Part shown: piece after piece, positions 6,297 to 8,234 of the stretch | Position numbering within the stretch: the first letter of the stretch is position 1 | Layout of the letters: each line of letters begins with the position of its first letter | Assembly (NCBI GenBank): GCA_023135015.1 | Contig: JAGLTZ010000082.1 | Span: forward strand, 1 to 8,234 | Direction: 5' to 3' | DNA: 8,234 nt | Source of the DNA: Candidatus Latescibacterota bacterium | GTDB lineage: Bacteria; Blakebacterota; Blakebacteria; Blakebacterales; Blakebacteraceae | Position numbers and translations under genes: made by a program | The notes under the pieces: model-generated | The model's database searches: none | Told to the model about the DNA's origin: nothing | What the model saw: the letters and a program-made list of their open reading frames with translations, nothing else

Positions 6297-7080
6297 ACTG
6301 CCGCAGTATGAAGACCTCTTCGAGCCGGTCCAGGGAAGCGGAAAGCCTGACCACAACTCTCTTTGTCACGTCTTCGGGATTGTTGGATACCGAGGCGACC
6401 GTTCCGATCACAAGCCCCGCCGGGTAAATTCCTCCCAGACCGCTGGAGAGCACCACATCCCCAACCTGTATATCGGCGGTCTGCAGAACATACAGAAGGC
6501 ATCCCTCTCCTTCGACGAACTGGAAGATGCCCTGTTCTCTGCTCCTCTGCACTACGGCGGCGACAGCATTGGCCGGGTCGTTCAGAAGGCTGACAACAGC
6601 AGTCCTGAGACCAGGGACACGGTCGATGCGCCCGACCAGCCCATCGGCGGTCGCAACGGCCTGATTCTTCTGCAGTCCCTCGGCGCTGCCGGCCAGGATC
6701 GTCACTGTGAACTGCTGCCGGCCGTTACCCCTGGCTATCACTTCGGCTCCTGTCAATACTTCCGTTCTCCTCTGCTCCTCGAAGTCGAGCAGCTGGCGCA
6801 ACCGCGCATTCTGGCGATCCGATTCCTGGAGCTGCGAGACCTGCAGGCTTAACTCGGCCAACTGACGGCGCATGTCGGCATTCTCCCTGTGGAGATCTCC
6901 GAGCTCGAACGCCCAGTCAAATGTGTTCAGGAAAGCTCCATTCGCCCTGGCGAAGAAGTCATGGATGTACCGACTGCTGTCGGCACGTGGCAGGCTAGCG
7001 AATACCCCGCCTGCCAGAAGAAGGATAACCAGGAGGAACTCATCTCCCCTGTTGCGGGCAAATCTGCGGATACGCGGCAC
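6295..7080 (-). CDS. mreC: Rod shape-determining protein MreC
   Basis: MreC is the periplasmic scaffold of the elongation complex; it binds PBP2 and links it to MreD and MreB. The product is 261 residues. A basic cytoplasmic tail (RIRRFARNR) is followed by one membrane anchor (about 14-30). A long charged helix with heptad character follows (about 55-105), the MreC dimerisation coiled coil. The rest is the beta-rich core, with DGLVGRIDRV (146-155), LLNDPANAVAAVVQRS (165-180) and GDVVLSSGLGGIYPAGLVIG (207-226), all characteristic of MreC. The start is GTG at 7080, 30 bases after the mreB stop, with AAGGGAG (7097-7091) 10 bases upstream. The TAG stop is embedded in the mreD ribosome binding site. 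Length and domains look complete. Confidence 0.95.
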   Translation of the reverse strand: MPRIRRFARNRGDEFLLVILLLAGGVFASLPRADSSRYIHDFFARANGAFLNTFDWAFELGDLHRENADMRRQLAELSLQVSQLQESDRQNARLRQLLDFEEQRRTEVLTGAEVIARGNGRQQFTVTILAGSAEGLQKNQAVATADGLVGRIDRVPGLRTAVVSLLNDPANAVAAVVQRSREQGIFQFVEGEGCLLYVLQTADIQVGDVVLSSGLGGIYPAGLVIGTVASVSNNPEDVTKRVVVRLSASLDRLEEVFILRQ

Positions 7081-7090
7081 CTCAACGTCT

Positions 7091-7097
7091 CTCCCTT
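7091..7097 (-). promoter_or_regulatory. Ribosome binding site of mreC
   Basis: AAGGGAG on the minus strand lies in the 30-base gap after mreB, 10 bases before GTG 7080. It supports the GTG start of mreC. Confidence 0.65.
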
Positions 7098-7110
7098 CAG
7101 AAACCGACCC

Positions 7111-8145
7111 TCATCTACGCTTCCCGGTCAACAGCATCTTTGTATAGTATTGCAGGTTCTCCAGAACCTTCCCCGTACCCCTTACGACGCATGTGAGTGG
7201 ATCTTCAACCATGTTAATAGGCAGGTTGGTCTCTTCGCGCAGGCGTTGGTCGAGTCCCCTCAGAAGGCTGCCGCCGCCGCTGAGGATGATACCACGGTCC
7301 AGGATGTCGGACGCCAGCTCGGGGGGGGTGCGCTCAAGGCTTATTCGGACGGCATCCACGATCTGTGAGATCGGCTCCGCCAGGGCTTCACGCACTTCGC
7401 TGCTGCACAGAATAATTGTCTTCGGGATTCCTCCTACCAGGTCGCGACCCTTTACCCTGGTTTCAAGTTCAGGCTCCACCTCAAAGGCAGATGCAACCTC
7501 GATCTTGATCTGTTCCGCAGTCCTTTCGCCTATCAGCAGGTTGTATTTCTTCTTCAGGAACTGGACGATCGCCCGGTCCATCTCATCCCCACCCACCCGG
7601 ATGCTGGTGGAGGTCACTATGCCGGAAAGGGCTATGACCGCGATCTCGCACGTACCGCCCCCCACATCGATGACCATGTTTCCGACCGGAAGCTCCACTG
7701 GCAGACCGATCCCGATTGCCGCAGCCATTGGCTCCGCGATAAGGAAAACTTCCCGTGCGCCGGCCGACTCGGCGGAATCGCGGACCGCCCGCTTCTCTAC
7801 TTCTGTGATACCGGAGGGGACGCAGATGACAATCCTGGGGCGGCCGAACAGCCGGTTGCTCTGTACCTTGCGGATAAAGGAACGGAGCATCTCCTCGGTC
7901 TTCTCGAAATCGGCAATAACCCCGTCCTTCAAGGGTCGGATTGTCATTACGTCTTCAGGCGTACGGCCCAGCATCTCCTTTGCCTCGTTCCCGATAGCGA
8001 GAACCTGCTGAGTGTCTCTATCATACGCCACGATCGAGGGCTCGTTTACCACGATCCCCTTGCCGCGCACATAAATGAGCGTATTGGATGTGCCCAGGTC
8101 TATACCCACATCGTTGGCAAAGATCTCTCGGAAATGAAAGCTCAC
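7111..8145 (-). CDS. mreB: Rod shape-determining protein MreB (bacterial actin)
   Basis: MreB forms membrane-bound antiparallel filaments that orient side-wall synthesis. The product is 344 residues, the normal length. Actin-fold motifs are DLGTSNT (16-22, phosphate 1), VPSGITEVEKRAV (109-121), AEPMAAAIG (137-145, with catalytic E138), DVGGGTCEIAV (160-170, phosphate 2), GGDEMDRAI (185-193), and LSGGGSLLRGL (288-298, adenosine region). L99 and F100 in NRLFGRPR match the hydrophobic loop that inserts into the membrane in Thermotoga MreB. The start is GTG at 8145, directly after an in-frame TAA, with AGGAG (8158-8154) 8 bases upstream, so no longer form is possible. The codons for T273-P274-P275 contain a run of eight C residues on the coding strand. 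It is the first recognised gene of the operon. Confidence 0.98.
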   Translation of the reverse strand: MSFHFREIFANDVGIDLGTSNTLIYVRGKGIVVNEPSIVAYDRDTQQVLAIGNEAKEMLGRTPEDVMTIRPLKDGVIADFEKTEEMLRSFIRKVQSNRLFGRPRIVICVPSGITEVEKRAVRDSAESAGAREVFLIAEPMAAAIGIGLPVELPVGNMVIDVGGGTCEIAVIALSGIVTSTSIRVGGDEMDRAIVQFLKKKYNLLIGERTAEQIKIEVASAFEVEPELETRVKGRDLVGGIPKTIILCSSEVREALAEPISQIVDAVRISLERTPPELASDILDRGIILSGGGSLLRGLDQRLREETNLPINMVEDPLTCVVRGTGKVLENLQYYTKMLLTGKRR

Positions 8146-8153
8146 TTATCCTG

Positions 8154-8158
8154 CTCCT
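8154..8158 (-). promoter_or_regulatory. Ribosome binding site of mreB
   Basis: AGGAG on the minus strand stands 8 bases before GTG 8145. A second AGGA lies nearer but too close to the start to be useful. Confidence 0.75.
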
Positions 8159-8164
8159 ATACTG

Positions 8165-8191
8165 GTTTCTGTTAACCGCTCTAGTTTCTGT
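8165..8191. repeat. Two direct copies of an 8-base word upstream of mreB
   Basis: GTTTCTGT occurs at 8165-8172 and 8184-8191 on the plus strand, with starts 19 bases apart. The second copy continues into GTTTCTGTCCGGAAAC (8184-8199), whose ends GTTTC and GAAAC form an inverted repeat. This could be an operator or leader structure for the operon, but words this short also recur by chance. Confidence 0.35.
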
Positions 8192-8234
8192 CCGGAAACG
8201 GCTCTTTTACGCAATTTTGGTGTCAATCTGCCGG

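Larger units (their letters stand above)
8146..8234 (-). other. 89-base region upstream of mreB, mostly unassigned
   Basis: No gene is recognised here. One frame, the same as mreB, is open through the whole stretch and ends in TAA touching the mreB GTG. At 28 codons this could be chance, a leader, or the 3' end of an upstream gene. A perfect -35-type TTGACA (8226-8221, minus strand) is present, but I see no good -10 element 16 to 18 bases after it. The mreB ribosome binding site and a short direct repeat also lie here. A promoter is plausible but not shown. Confidence 0.4.

Noticed and set aside
7193..8011. A 272-codon plus-strand open frame opposite mreB.
   Set aside because: It is the mirror of a highly conserved gene and has low-complexity Ser/Arg/Thr-rich translation.
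1..8234. An undescribed defence, mobile or biosynthetic system in the window.
   Set aside because: Nearly every base belongs to recognised housekeeping genes with intact motifs; there are no repeats, integrase, transposase, toxin or unfamiliar genes to support such a call.

Overview
The window is one run of ten protein-coding genes, all on the minus strand, so it is transcribed from right (about 8150) to left (1). In transcription order they are mreB, mreC, mreD, mrdA (PBP2), rodA, lgt, yicC, gmk, rpoZ and the first 52 codons of coaBC, which runs off the left edge. Adjacent genes either overlap by 4 to 14 bases or are separated by 9 to 30, so the set looks like one operon. There is no stretch over 300 bases without a gene. 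The only non-coding stretch of note is the 89 bases upstream of mreB. I see no RNA genes, mobile elements, CRISPR arrays or convincing terminators.

Region by region: 8145-2728 encodes the core of the cell-elongation machine. It includes the actin-like filament MreB, the membrane scaffold proteins MreC and MreD, the transpeptidase PBP2 and its SEDS glycosyltransferase partner RodA. Together these insert new peptidoglycan into the side wall of a rod-shaped cell. Lgt (2717-1929) attaches diacylglycerol to prolipoproteins. From 1914 leftwards lies the widely conserved cassette yicC-gmk-rpoZ-coaBC: an endoribonuclease-family protein, guanylate kinase, RNA polymerase omega and the coenzyme A biosynthesis flavoprotein. 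The operon therefore joins wall growth and envelope lipoprotein maturation to nucleotide, transcription and cofactor housekeeping.

The organism is a rod-shaped, peptidoglycan-containing bacterium with a moderately GC-rich genome. Eight of the ten start codons are GTG or TTG. The divergent omega, the Lgt with a cysteine-containing active-site signature, and the gene order suggest a deep-branching, poorly cultivated lineage (for example something in or near the FCB or Gemmatimonadota/Latescibacterota-like groups, or a deltaproteobacterium-like line). This placement is a guess; the sequence alone does not fix the phylum.

I looked for an undescribed system and did not find one. This is a conserved housekeeping region with intact genes. 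The items worth a second look are modest: a variant Lgt active site, a possible zinc site in PBP2, hairpins over the rodA ribosome binding site, unusual start arrangements at several junctions, homopolymer or slippery runs in mreB and gmk, and small repeats upstream of mreB.
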